Below, piece after piece: positions 21,470 through 30,240 of a DNA stretch of 50,670 nt. This DNA is from Cryomorphaceae bacterium (GTDB lineage: Bacteria; Bacteroidota; Bacteroidia; Flavobacteriales_D; Crocinitomicaceae), in contig JAIXXP010000082.1 of the NCBI GenBank assembly GCA_027490665.1, forward strand, positions 1-50,670. The letters run 5' to 3'. The notes under the pieces are model-generated. The model worked only from the letters and a program-made list of their open reading frames with translations, made no database searches and was not told the DNA's origin. A program made the position numbers and the translations under genes. Every line of letters begins with the position of its first letter. Position 1 is the stretch's first letter.

Positions 21470-22228
21470 TTACTCAATCGGGCCCTGCTGAAAAATAAGG
21501 CGTCCGGGGCGCGTGTACGGGATAAAATACTTGAAGTCGAGGCCGAAACCCGATGCATTGACATTTCCGAAGGCGGTTTGCCTAATGTTCACATACTGGT
21601 ATTTAGATAAGAGCACAAACGCTGGTTGCAATTGTACAAAAGCGGTACCGCCAAGGTAAAACACACCTGCTTTTTTGTTGCGGTATTCAAAACCTATGCT
21701 GGTGCGCACATCAAAACCTAATTTTTTATTATTGTCAACGAGGCCAACTTGCCTGAATTCGTGTTTGTCTGAGGGGTTGACATACGTAGCTACGCTTGAA
21801 GGTTTGTAGAGTATAGCACCGCCTAGCGCTGCGTTGGCATAGAAGGCGCGGCTGAGTTGGATGCCGATATTGCCTTGAATTGGAATTTCGAATTGAACAA
21901 AACGCAGGCGTTGGTCTACGCTGAGCGCGCTGTCCGTGCGGGTGCTTTGTATCGAGAATGTTCTTTGGTTGTAGTAGAGCCCTGTTTCAAGCGAAATAAG
22001 ATCGGTGAGGCCGTAGCGTAAAACGCCACCAAAAGTATAGCCATCTGTTGGCGTTAGCGTTGTTTGAAGTATGCTGTCGGCAAATTTTTGAGCCCCAGAT
22101 TGCATTTGTTGCATCGGAACAATATGCCGATACTGAAATCCAAAGTAATTGGGCTTGCCTAATTGGTTAAAAGCTTGAGCCCAAACTAGTGCAGGAAAAA
22201 AAAGCAAGACGACAAACAAAAAGCGCAT
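21470..22228 (-). CDS. Outer-membrane beta-barrel protein (PorT-like family)
   Basis: ATG at 22228 is chosen over the in-frame TTG at 22234. The signal peptide MRFLFVVLLFFPALVWAQA precedes amphipathic strands alternating with turns (G-L-T-D-L-I-S-L-E-T-G-L-Y-Y-N, F-E-I-P-I-Q-G-N-I-G-I, V-R-T-S-I-G-F-E-Y). The pattern fits the outer-membrane beta-barrel family common in Bacteroidota (about 8-10 strands). No specific function is visible. It lies convergent to the small membrane protein and 36 bases downstream of the nitroreductase. Confidence 0.7.
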   Translation of the reverse strand: MRFLFVVLLFFPALVWAQAFNQLGKPNYFGFQYRHIVPMQQMQSGAQKFADSILQTTLTPTDGYTFGGVLRYGLTDLISLETGLYYNQRTFSIQSTRTDSALSVDQRLRFVQFEIPIQGNIGIQLSRAFYANAALGGAILYKPSSVATYVNPSDKHEFRQVGLVDNNKKLGFDVRTSIGFEYRNKKAGVFYLGGTAFVQLQPAFVLLSKYQYVNIRQTAFGNVNASGFGLDFKYFIPYTRPGRLIFQQGPIE

Positions 22229-22264
22229 AGACAAAGAAACGAAAAATTGACTGAAACGAGTAGT

Positions 22265-22855
22265 TTATTCGCTTATCCAGGTGCAGTTGTATTCTAAGGG
22301 TCGGCGGTGCTGGTTTGTAGGCCATTCAATATTTGGGTATCCGATATAAAATAAGCCAAGGCATTTGTCTTTTTCGTCTAAACCAAGAAATTTGTTCATA
22401 GCCGAACTATAAATGAGTTTAGGAGTAGCCCAAAAGCCACCTAGGCCATAAGCAGTGCAGCTCAGGTGGAGGTTCTGAATGGCACAAGCTACCGCTTCGA
22501 TTTCTTCGATTTCTGGAATTTTCTCACTTTCTTGACGCTTCATGCAAACGGCTACAACCGCTGAAGCGAGTAGTGGACGGCGCAGCATTTTGGCTAGTTT
22601 GGCGTCGTCTTGTTGCCCTTCAGGTGTCAGTTGGAGGTAGGTTTCACCCAAAAAAGTACTGAGTTTTTGACGCCCATCATCCATAAAAACCTGAAAACGC
22701 CAAGGTTGGGTATTGCCATGCGTAGGCGCCCACTGCGCGTTATTGAGCAGTAATTCAATTTGCTCTTTATGGACCTTCCTGTCCGAAAATTGCTCGGGGT
22801 AGATGGTGCGTCGGGAGCGAATGAGCTCATTGATTTCTGAAAGGTTGAAGCGCAT
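22265..22855 (-). CDS. Nitroreductase family protein
   Basis: This 196-residue flavoprotein opens with the FMN-binding pattern I-R-S-R-R-T-I-Y-P and W-A-P-T-H-G-N-T-Q-P-W-R-F, and has G-L-G-G-F-W-A-T-P-K and L-G-L-F-Y-I-G-Y-P later. It resembles the small YdjA-like branch: an FMN-dependent NAD(P)H oxidoreductase acting in the cytoplasm on nitro or quinone compounds. Substrate is unknown. It is divergent from the GH38-like gene, with 44 bases between start codons. Confidence 0.9.
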   Translation of the reverse strand: MRFNLSEINELIRSRRTIYPEQFSDRKVHKEQIELLLNNAQWAPTHGNTQPWRFQVFMDDGRQKLSTFLGETYLQLTPEGQQDDAKLAKMLRRPLLASAVVAVCMKRQESEKIPEIEEIEAVACAIQNLHLSCTAYGLGGFWATPKLIYSSAMNKFLGLDEKDKCLGLFYIGYPNIEWPTNQHRRPLEYNCTWISE

Positions 22856-22899
22856 AAGAAGTGTTTAGTTGCAAAATTAGAATTTACTACCTTAGGAGC

Positions 22900-25578
22900 A
22901 TGAAACATTGGTGGCATATTTTACTTTTTTTAGGTCTAAATTCTTATTTAGCTGCTCAAACCCAACCGGCAGGCTTTTCAAAGAAAATTTCAGGTGAAGA
23001 CCTCAGTTATTTTTCGCCTTTTCGGGAGTTTGCTGATCTCGCTTTATTAACGCGCTGTAATGGTGTTTCTCCAATTGAGTGGGAGGCAAGCACACCAAAA
23101 ATAGAAGCTGGTGTGGCTAAGTATCAGTTTTTAATCGGTTTTTCAAATGGAACCAGCGGGGGCGACCGTCTTTTTGATGTCTATCTCAATGGCAGCTTAC
23201 TTTTTACTTTGAAGACGGAGAAGAAATGGGTGGAGCAAGCTACTTTTCAAAAGGCCTCAAATTTTGCACCTGGAGCAAATTACCGTTTCGCACTTCTTGA
23301 AAAAGACATCAATAAAGATATATTTGGATACCTCGAACTAGAATTGCCCTCAGCCAGCATTGGTAAGTCAAATTTTAAAGTTGTGGGACGGGATATGCAA
23401 AGCCGCGATTGGCTGATGGTTTTTCAGTACAAAGCAGAAACAAAAGTCAAAGTGCAAGCAAGTGCGCTTGTGCTTCGAGCCGATCAAAAGCGTCCGATAA
23501 ACGTGCAGTGTCTTATCCAAGAAGGAATAGACAGTATATCATTTGTATCTGCTTTCGTTTCGTTTCATCATCAATTTGAACCCGGGTATCATTACCTGAC
23601 GCTGCCAGCGTATCCGGCGGGGTTTGTTGGTTCCGATACCTTACGTTTTCGGACGTATGCGAGTGGTAAGATCAGCATTGATTCGCTAATTGTTCTCGAC
23701 GTCAAACCGATCAAAGACCTGGCCTTTCATCTCATACACCACTCGCACAACGATATCGGTTATTCGCATCTACAGACAGATGTGGCTAAAATTCAGACTG
23801 AAAATATCCGGTCTGCACTGCGCTGGATTGCAAAAGGAGGTATTGGCGCTGTTCAGCCAATATGGCACATTGAATCTTTATGGGCGGTGGAGAATTTCTT
23901 AAAAGAAGCGAGCGGAGCCGAAGAAGCACAGTTTGTGGCTGCCGTCAAAAGCGGGAATATAGTGCTTTCTGCCAACTACGCCAATTGCCTTACCGGCCTC
24001 ATGCGCCCCGACGAATTTCTTTGGCTCACCGAATACGCACGGCACTTAGAGCAGCGATACGGTTTTGATATTTCCAACGCCATGGTGACCGACATTCCGG
24101 GGCAAACTTATGCCGCTTTTGAGGCATATGCACAACAGCAAATTCCTTATTTATCCTTGGGACCCAATTACGTTGCCAACCATGCCGATCATGGCGATAG
24201 AGTAGGTGGCGTCATTCACGAAACTGGCGACCAACCTTTTATGTGGCAGTCCAAAACCGATAGCGCCCAACAACTTTTCGTCTGGACCGCAGGCAAAGGC
24301 TATTCGTATTTTCACAATATTCCCGTAGGCCAGCAATTTTTTGAATGGGAAAAGCGCCTCTCTGCCTATACCCAAGAGTTGGCTGCGTATCCCTACGATG
24401 TGGTGCAGCTGCGCTATACCAAAAACGCCGACAACGGCCCAGTAGACACCACCCTTTGTGAGTTCGTTGCAGCCTGGAATTTGAAATACAGTTCACCTCA
24501 GTTGGTGCTTTCCAATGTAGATACTTTATTTGCAGATTTTTTAAAGCAATACAAAGAGGATTTACCGGTTCAAACAGGAGAAATCAGTCCGTATTGGGAA
24601 GACGGCGCGTACTCCACAGCTGCCGAAGAGATTCAGATGCGCCGTTTGGTTAAAGAAGTCATTGATTTTGAAGGGCAGTTGAACGAAATTGAAATAAACG
24701 AGCAGCAAGCAGCTTTGCGAGAAATCCACCGCAACCTCATTTTGTTCCACGAACACACGTGGGGCGCGTGGTGCAGCATTTCAGCTCCCGACGTATTTTT
24801 CACAACTGAACAATGGCGCATCAAAAAATCTTTTCTGGATTCTGCACAATTGCAATTTTCGCGCATTGGAAAGCAAGCCCAATTTAAAGGGTACTGCAAT
24901 AATAGCGCAGTAAGTAACTTTAGTATTCTTTGGGATGAGGCCTATTCGGGAATCAGATCACTTAAATGGGATGGAATTGAATTGCTTCAGCAAGACACAC
25001 CAGGGCTCGGTGCATGTGTTTATAGTTTGGGTATTTCTCCTCAGGTCAACGAAGTATTGTTGCCAAAGCAAAATGAGCTTAAAACAGCCACCCAAACCAT
25101 TGTGCATCCCAACTTGAATATCACCGTTCAATTTCAGCCGGCGGCCCATCCGAATGAATTTGTCTTGCGTTTTCAGATCGACAAAAAAGCCATCCGCGAC
25201 AAAGAAGCCCTGCACATTTGCTTGCCTTTTGAACTAGACAACCCTTCCTTGACCTACGGCGAAAAAACGCAACTCAACTACCCTGCAGACCAATTAGTGG
25301 GCTCCAATAAAGAGTTTATTTGCGTTGCAGATCACCTGATCCTCGAAGACAAAAATCTCAAAATAACTGTCTTTACACCTGACTGCAACCTCATTGAACT
25401 CGGCGCGCCGATAGACGAACAACAGCAACGCGGCGCAAAGGTCTGGAAGCGCGAAAACCAAAGCTTAAGCCCGCTCTATCTGTATGTTTTCAATAATTAT
25501 TGGCACACGAATTATAAGGCTGATCAGGGTGGTGTGTTTGAGGTAAATGTATTGGTGAGGGTGGAGCCTAAATCTTAA
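22900..25578 (+). CDS. GH38-like secreted alpha-mannosidase family protein
   Basis: Start at ATG 22900, not the in-frame GTG at 22861, because it opens a signal peptide (MKHWWHILLFLGLNSYLAAQ). After a beta-sandwich-like N-terminal region, the GH38 catalytic signature H-H-S-H-N-D-I-G-Y-S appears (zinc site, compare H-S-H-N-D-P-G-W in known enzymes). It is followed by W-H-I-E-S-L-W and D-I-P-G-Q-T-Y, in the place of the nucleophile Asp. Later H-E-H-T-W-G-A-W and a long beta-rich C-terminal half fit the GH38 C-terminal domains. About 892 residues. It is expected to be a zinc-dependent retaining alpha-mannosidase or relative; the divergent motif means specificity is open. Confidence 0.75.
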   Translation: MKHWWHILLFLGLNSYLAAQTQPAGFSKKISGEDLSYFSPFREFADLALLTRCNGVSPIEWEASTPKIEAGVAKYQFLIGFSNGTSGGDRLFDVYLNGSLLFTLKTEKKWVEQATFQKASNFAPGANYRFALLEKDINKDIFGYLELELPSASIGKSNFKVVGRDMQSRDWLMVFQYKAETKVKVQASALVLRADQKRPINVQCLIQEGIDSISFVSAFVSFHHQFEPGYHYLTLPAYPAGFVGSDTLRFRTYASGKISIDSLIVLDVKPIKDLAFHLIHHSHNDIGYSHLQTDVAKIQTENIRSALRWIAKGGIGAVQPIWHIESLWAVENFLKEASGAEEAQFVAAVKSGNIVLSANYANCLTGLMRPDEFLWLTEYARHLEQRYGFDISNAMVTDIPGQTYAAFEAYAQQQIPYLSLGPNYVANHADHGDRVGGVIHETGDQPFMWQSKTDSAQQLFVWTAGKGYSYFHNIPVGQQFFEWEKRLSAYTQELAAYPYDVVQLRYTKNADNGPVDTTLCEFVAAWNLKYSSPQLVLSNVDTLFADFLKQYKEDLPVQTGEISPYWEDGAYSTAAEEIQMRRLVKEVIDFEGQLNEIEINEQQAALREIHRNLILFHEHTWGAWCSISAPDVFFTTEQWRIKKSFLDSAQLQFSRIGKQAQFKGYCNNSAVSNFSILWDEAYSGIRSLKWDGIELLQQDTPGLGACVYSLGISPQVNEVLLPKQNELKTATQTIVHPNLNITVQFQPAAHPNEFVLRFQIDKKAIRDKEALHICLPFELDNPSLTYGEKTQLNYPADQLVGSNKEFICVADHLILEDKNLKITVFTPDCNLIELGAPIDEQQQRGAKVWKRENQSLSPLYLYVFNNYWHTNYKADQGGVFEVNVLVRVEPKS

Positions 25579-25621
25579 AAGTTCAGACAGGGAAAAACGT
25601 TCAAAAAGTAAAAAAAAATAC

Positions 25622-27001
25622 TTACTCTCGAATAAGTCCCTCTAATTTGGTAATTCGGTTATAGTTAGGCGACCCAATAGGGCAATTGAGCAAAGCTTCG
25701 TTTAATTTTTGTTGAGCACGTTTGAATTCCTTATCTTCTATCCAAAATTCAGCTTCCAAAAGGAGTTTTTCAAGCGAATTCATTTGGTCAATTTGTTGAA
25801 AATCAATTATTTTAAGTTTTGTGGACTGAATAGATCGATAAAGAGAAAGCGTATCTTGGAAATCATAGGCGTCTAAGTAGCTTAACAAAGTTAAAGCTGA
25901 ATTTGCCTCTTGATTGAGTGCTAAATTGATTGCTTGTCTGAGTGTATCTTCAATTCCTTTTTTTGTTAGATTTTCGCCGTTTGAAAACTCAAATGAATAA
26001 CTTTTATATTGATCTGGCTGACTAACGGGAAAATAAAAATGTGTTTCTTTTATTTTTTGTCCGTCCTTATAAAACGTGATGGCATCTAGGTTTCTTCGGT
26101 TTTGATTGTCAGCAATTTGTAGTTCGAAATATTTTTTTTCGTTTATAAATCCTTCAACAGATTCAAATTGTAAACTGCCCTCCAATTTTATAACTTCTTT
26201 ATAGTTATCTGTTGTTGAAAAGCTGATGTTTATATCTTGATGATTTCTAATGAGATACCAGTCATATTTAGCGACATTGGAAAGATAGAATTTAAAGTAA
26301 CTATGATTGAACAGCGTTAAGGTTCCATGTGCGTCTGCTCCATGGGTATTGATAATATAATCAATTGGAGAAATGCCAACTGGTGTCAAGGATGGAAACA
26401 AAGTTGTGAATTCTTTGACGATATTTTGTTGTCCACTTAAGGAACTATTATCTCTGAGTTGCTTAAAATAAGGTCTAATTATATAAAGCTTAATTTGGTC
26501 TTTAAATTCAGTTTGGTTGAAATCTATTTGTACCCAAGGATAGGCATCAAGGGCTCTCATTTCTTTCCATTTTAAAGATAGCATTGGCCTAACATCTCCG
26601 GTGGTTCTAAAGGCATGAATAATATGGGTATTTAATAGTTTATTTGCGCTATCAATAAAATTTTGTCTTTCAGCAAGGACTCCATCCATTGTCTTTATCC
26701 TGGAATCGAGTTGATTTAAAAAGAATTGAATAGATCTTACTGATTGCAAGGTGTTTCCATCGAAATAACCAGGTTTAAAATAGTAATTGTAAACAGTTTC
26801 CCAAGTGTCTTGCCTTAAGGTTGTTGTTTGAACTTTAGCTATTTTATTTACAAATTTAAAAACTTGTCGCTGCTCTTTTTTTGGAATAAATGATTGGATA
26901 GAATCTGTAATTGACTGACTAAATGAATTGTTGTTTATTGCTGTTCCTACTAGGGTCAAGAGAAAAATGAAGGAACGTAAGGTTAAATACAGATTTTTCA
27001 T
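25622..27001 (-). CDS. Secreted protein of unknown function, last gene of the 11-gene operon
   Basis: This 459-residue protein has a signal peptide ending near A-I-N-N-N-S-F-S-Q. I do not recognise its family. The N-terminal half is helical (V-F-K-F-V-N-K-I-A-K-V-Q-T) with a W-x-x-V-Y-N-Y-Y motif. The centre is beta-rich (W-Y-L-I-R-N-H-Q-D-I-N-I-S). The C-terminus looks like TPR helices (E-A-E-F-W-I-E-D-K-E-F-K-R-A-Q-Q-K-L-N-E). It is AT-rich like the rest of the operon and 42 bases downstream of the SH3-like lipoprotein. Confidence 0.7.
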   Translation of the reverse strand: MKNLYLTLRSFIFLLTLVGTAINNNSFSQSITDSIQSFIPKKEQRQVFKFVNKIAKVQTTTLRQDTWETVYNYYFKPGYFDGNTLQSVRSIQFFLNQLDSRIKTMDGVLAERQNFIDSANKLLNTHIIHAFRTTGDVRPMLSLKWKEMRALDAYPWVQIDFNQTEFKDQIKLYIIRPYFKQLRDNSSLSGQQNIVKEFTTLFPSLTPVGISPIDYIINTHGADAHGTLTLFNHSYFKFYLSNVAKYDWYLIRNHQDINISFSTTDNYKEVIKLEGSLQFESVEGFINEKKYFELQIADNQNRRNLDAITFYKDGQKIKETHFYFPVSQPDQYKSYSFEFSNGENLTKKGIEDTLRQAINLALNQEANSALTLLSYLDAYDFQDTLSLYRSIQSTKLKIIDFQQIDQMNSLEKLLLEAEFWIEDKEFKRAQQKLNEALLNCPIGSPNYNRITKLEGLIRE

Positions 27002-27043
27002 TTTATGTTTTACTTTAATCCTTGAAAAAAGTACGTTTGTGCA

Positions 27044-27871
27044 TCAAAGAGCTAAGTCTATTTTCCTAAGCCAGCCTTTAATGACTTGACCGTATGAATT
27101 AACTAAGGATACGAATGCAAACGCACCATTAATTTCATAAACATATACGTTTTGGTTCTTTAAAACAAACATGCGTTGTTGGCTATTCAAATTGTTTTCA
27201 GCATAAAAATATGCTTTAGTAGCGCTTACTTTTGCAATTTTTTGAGATTTGATTTTTTGAAAATGTAGTTCGTAAGTGCCGTAGTCATTTTCAAATGATA
27301 TCATTGGTGAGGGCTTTAAAGTCATGAAGTAATTACGACCGTCTTCGAGAATCATGTCTCCATCAATATCAAAGTTAAAAAGGCGTTTTCTTAAAGATTG
27401 GAGCTTGAAGGAATTTATGCCAACAGGGATGGTGTCTATATAAATGAATAGGCTTCCAACGCTCAAATTAATGGCATAATAATCTACGTTTTTTTGAATG
27501 GATAATATACCTGAATTGAGAAGAGTTGTCGTTTTTAAGTCAAAATAGTTACTTAAATCTGGTATTTGATTTGGATCACTGACACCTTCGCTATTTGCAA
27601 AACTCATCATTTCTCCGGCAGTCGGACGCTCACACCATAATTTGCGTTTGGTATCGTATTCATAGGTAGAGCCACTTGGAGCAAAGAATCCTTGGATATT
27701 GCTTAACTGGTAATAATCCGTCTTTATTGAAGCCGAAGGTGCTTTCAATTCAATTTCTTTTTTCTGGTGCTCAATAGGCTTTTGTTTTTGTTTGGATGTA
27801 TTGACGCAGCCAATCAAAACCAAACTAAACAAAGTAAAAAAAGCACCCCAAATCAAATTCGATCTGCGCAT
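27044..27871 (-). CDS. Lipoprotein with C-terminal SH3-like domain
   Basis: ATG at 27871 is favoured over TTG at 27877. The signal with lipobox L-I-G-C gives a lipid-anchored mature protein of about 250 residues. The last 65 residues look like a bacterial SH3 domain: T-K-A-Y-F-Y-A, then V-Y-V-Y-E-I-N-G-A-F-A-F-V, then G-W-L-R-K-I-D-L, which suggests peptidoglycan or peptide binding. The middle (N-Y-F-M-T-L-K and Y-E-L-H-F) is unassigned. It lies six bases downstream of the four-helix membrane protein gene, so it is in the operon. Confidence 0.7.
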   Translation of the reverse strand: MRRSNLIWGAFFTLFSLVLIGCVNTSKQKQKPIEHQKKEIELKAPSASIKTDYYQLSNIQGFFAPSGSTYEYDTKRKLWCERPTAGEMMSFANSEGVSDPNQIPDLSNYFDLKTTTLLNSGILSIQKNVDYYAINLSVGSLFIYIDTIPVGINSFKLQSLRKRLFNFDIDGDMILEDGRNYFMTLKPSPMISFENDYGTYELHFQKIKSQKIAKVSATKAYFYAENNLNSQQRMFVLKNQNVYVYEINGAFAFVSLVNSYGQVIKGWLRKIDLAL

Positions 27872-27883
27872 CGCCAACCAGTT

Positions 27884-28354
27884 TTAATTAGGGAATTCAG
27901 AGTAATTCACCAATGTATTTGCAAGAATGGTTAGGGGAGTACTCAGTACCAAACAAAGCAAAACATACACTGTTGCATGAGTTAAAGCCAAAACGAGGTT
28001 GTTTTTCCCTAACTCTGCCTTTTCATTTTCAGGGGTAGCCATATTGATGACTAGAAAACTGAATCTGAAGAGTACATAGGAAAATACAAAAGCTATCAAT
28101 GCAAATAACAACCAAAATGCGACGCCATAAAGCAATTGACCTTCTTTTGCATAGTAAAAGAACGAACTTACGGCAATTTCGGAAAAGTCTTGAAGATTGA
28201 TTCCAAAACCAATTAAAGCACCTACGAGTAAGGCTCCTGTAGCTTGATTCATGGGGTTTGTAAAGCCTTTTAAAAAGATACTCAGGATTTTTATGGCGAG
28301 TACAAAATAAAAGATAGTGACAATTGCTGCGATACTTACATTTAGTGATTCCAT
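27884..28354 (-). CDS. Four-helix membrane protein, possibly DUF350-like
   Basis: A 156-residue polytopic protein with four predicted helices, at about residues 5-27, 40-60, 75-105 and 122-145. The pattern (N-P-M-N-Q-A-T-G-A-L-L-V-G-A-L-I-G-F, then G-K-N-N-L-V-L-A-L-T-H-A) recalls the duplicated-hairpin DUF350/YjfL family, but the match is weak and I hold it as a possibility. It sits in the operon 12 bases after the transglutaminase-like gene and 12 bases before the SH3-like lipoprotein. Confidence 0.6.
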   Translation of the reverse strand: MESLNVSIAAIVTIFYFVLAIKILSIFLKGFTNPMNQATGALLVGALIGFGINLQDFSEIAVSSFFYYAKEGQLLYGVAFWLLFALIAFVFSYVLFRFSFLVINMATPENEKAELGKNNLVLALTHATVYVLLCLVLSTPLTILANTLVNYSEFPN

Positions 28355-28366
28355 AGATTTGATAGT

Positions 28367-29269
28367 TTAATTATTAGTTACGTGCCATCCTCGCCAAATA
28401 CGCCACATCCGCATATTTCCTAATTGAAAAGAATGATCAAAATTAGTTGTTTCCCATGGGTGGAATATTACGCCATTGTTTCTTATTGCTCGACTAGGTA
28501 TAACTGGCCTGTAATCAGCAACGCCTAACATGGCATGCAGACCACCGTCGGTATCTCCACAAATTAATGCAGCATTTACACCATGAGACTTCAGCAAGGC
28601 ATAGCAAATCAAAGATTTGGTGTCGCAATCTCCGGTTTGTTGAAAGATATATTCAGTAGGTGTATAGACCGCATAAGGTAGAACATGTCCGCAACAGCCA
28701 TCAGGTGCACATCGTTGGCCAGCGTCGCAACCACTATTTTTGACATATGTGTAGGGCGGTGTTTGAATGGCACTTACAACAAAATTGAGTCGGTCAATAC
28801 CTTGTAAGTGCCTGCGATCCATTTCTTTTGTAAATGCTTCACTTAAAATTTGTAATGGACCACGGCTAATGTCTATGAAATCTTGATACAGCGCTGATTG
28901 GTTAAATGGAAAGCTATTGTAATTACTTCTGAACCTTTCTGCTTTATCAAATTCATCCTCTGGAATACTAAATTTGAGTTCACAGCGCCGACCATTGTAA
29001 TCACGCCAGATCCAATGAAAGTGTTCTAGTTGAGTCTTTGAACTGTCTTCTTTTCTGTTTAAGGTATCGAATTTGTTTTGATCGTCGTCACTGATAAAAG
29101 TGGAGTCAACTTCAATGAGTGTGGTGTCAAACTTGTCATACCATTGCGCAATTTCAGAATGTCTAAAAGTTTCATTATTGATAAAAGGTATAACAAAGAG
29201 GATGAGAACAAACAATGTTATCCAAAATGCTAAATTCAATATCCTAAAAAGTGCTGCCTTGTTTTTCAT
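28367..29269 (-). CDS. Transglutaminase-like thiol enzyme, membrane-anchored (copy 2)
   Basis: This 300-residue protein has one N-terminal transmembrane segment (about residues 12-32), so the rest is probably periplasmic. It has a transglutaminase/papain-like catalytic pattern: Cys215 in G-D-C-D-T-K-S, His245 in G-L-H-A-M-L-G-V and Glu273 in H-P-W-E-T-T as the third residue in place of Asp. A Cys-rich loop (Cys181, 187, 192, 193) precedes the active Cys. It shares D-C-D-[ST]-K-S and E-T-T with the gene at 34405-35355. The role may be peptide or isopeptide bond cleavage or crosslinking. Its start overlaps the upstream stop by four bases (ATGA). Confidence 0.75.
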   Translation of the reverse strand: MKNKAALFRILNLAFWITLFVLILFVIPFINNETFRHSEIAQWYDKFDTTLIEVDSTFISDDDQNKFDTLNRKEDSSKTQLEHFHWIWRDYNGRRCELKFSIPEDEFDKAERFRSNYNSFPFNQSALYQDFIDISRGPLQILSEAFTKEMDRRHLQGIDRLNFVVSAIQTPPYTYVKNSGCDAGQRCAPDGCCGHVLPYAVYTPTEYIFQQTGDCDTKSLICYALLKSHGVNAALICGDTDGGLHAMLGVADYRPVIPSRAIRNNGVIFHPWETTNFDHSFQLGNMRMWRIWRGWHVTNN

Positions 29270-30240
29270 TTAATGCCAAGTACTTTATCGTAATCGAAAG
29301 TGGTTTCAATTTTTCTTTTTGTCTTTTGGATATCGCGACTCGATAACAAAAACATTAAATAGGATTTGCCAATTGCTTCGATAGAAGCTTCTTTTAGTAA
29401 TGCGCCACCTGCTACTTCTTCACTGCGTTTTACAATTAAAAACGGGATGAGATAAAGAAGTGCAAAAAGCAGGTCAATCACAATTTTTGTATTCCCAAGG
29501 CCCGAGAAAAGAACGTCAAAAGTCATTAATATAGATTGACAATTCACAAATTTGAAGTCCTCACCTTTTGCTGGCGTTAGCATCTGCAGGGTCCAAACTG
29601 CCTCCATTTTTTGTTCAAGAAATAAGGGTTTTTCCTGCTTTTTGAAGGCCTCAGCTAGCTCGACGATTTCTGTGCTGTTTTTGATCTCAAAAAAGGTATT
29701 GTTCAGTGTAGTGCGATACATCCAAATTTGAATAGCGCTTGCGACCAGAAAGGAGATGGTGAGGATGATAGATACAAATAAAGTCGAAATGATCAATTGA
29801 GAGAAATGAAAAGGTGTTGGTTCAGCAATGATGGCGCTCTCGCGCATTGTCATGCGGTAATTTGTTACCATTTCTAAGGCTTCTTCATCTGAAATGCTGC
29901 TTAAATCGTGGCCTTTATATTGTTCATAAAGGTTATCCATATTGGAAAGTTGGCTTTTGATGTCCTTGAAGCGTGTTTGCAAAGACAAAAAAAGTAAAAG
30001 CTGTAACAACAAAAAGAAAATGAAGCCAAGTAAAACAGCACATCCGACAGCAATTGCCCAATTATTGAATATGACTAAACCATAGATCAATCCTGAAGCA
30101 GCGCCCAAAATAGATAAAACAAGGAGCATTAGCGCAAGTAAATTGTATATGTTTACTTGCCTTTTGGCGACTTCTTCTGGTAGCTGGTGCAACAAGTTCT
30201 TGCGCATTCCAAAAAGGTGTAGTCCGAGCATCATGGGCAT
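29266..30240 (-). CDS. Polytopic membrane protein of unknown family
   Basis: The 324-residue protein has about four to five membrane segments: residues 30-80 (two helices), 145-170 and 255-280. Between them is a charged helical stretch (F-K-D-I-K-S-Q-L-S-N-M-D-N). The overall layout, helix pairs flanking a soluble insert, recalls the neighbouring DUF4407 protein without clear sequence identity. Three ATG codons occur close together (30240, 30234, 30231). The one at 30234 gives a canonical ATGA overlap with the preceding gene, and 30240 is kept as the longest form. It is coupled to the transglutaminase-like gene downstream. Confidence 0.65.
   Translation of the reverse strand: MPMMLGLHLFGMRKNLLHQLPEEVAKRQVNIYNLLALMLLVLSILGAASGLIYGLVIFNNWAIAVGCAVLLGFIFFLLLQLLLFLSLQTRFKDIKSQLSNMDNLYEQYKGHDLSSISDEEALEMVTNYRMTMRESAIIAEPTPFHFSQLIISTLFVSIILTISFLVASAIQIWMYRTTLNNTFFEIKNSTEIVELAEAFKKQEKPLFLEQKMEAVWTLQMLTPAKGEDFKFVNCQSILMTFDVLFSGLGNTKIVIDLLFALLYLIPFLIVKRSEEVAGGALLKEASIEAIGKSYLMFLLSSRDIQKTKRKIETTFDYDKVLGIK

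Noticed and set aside
25579-25621. Left-end copy of the tRNA-Arg 3-prime end as an attachment site
   Set aside because: I compared this gap with the tRNA end and found no similarity.
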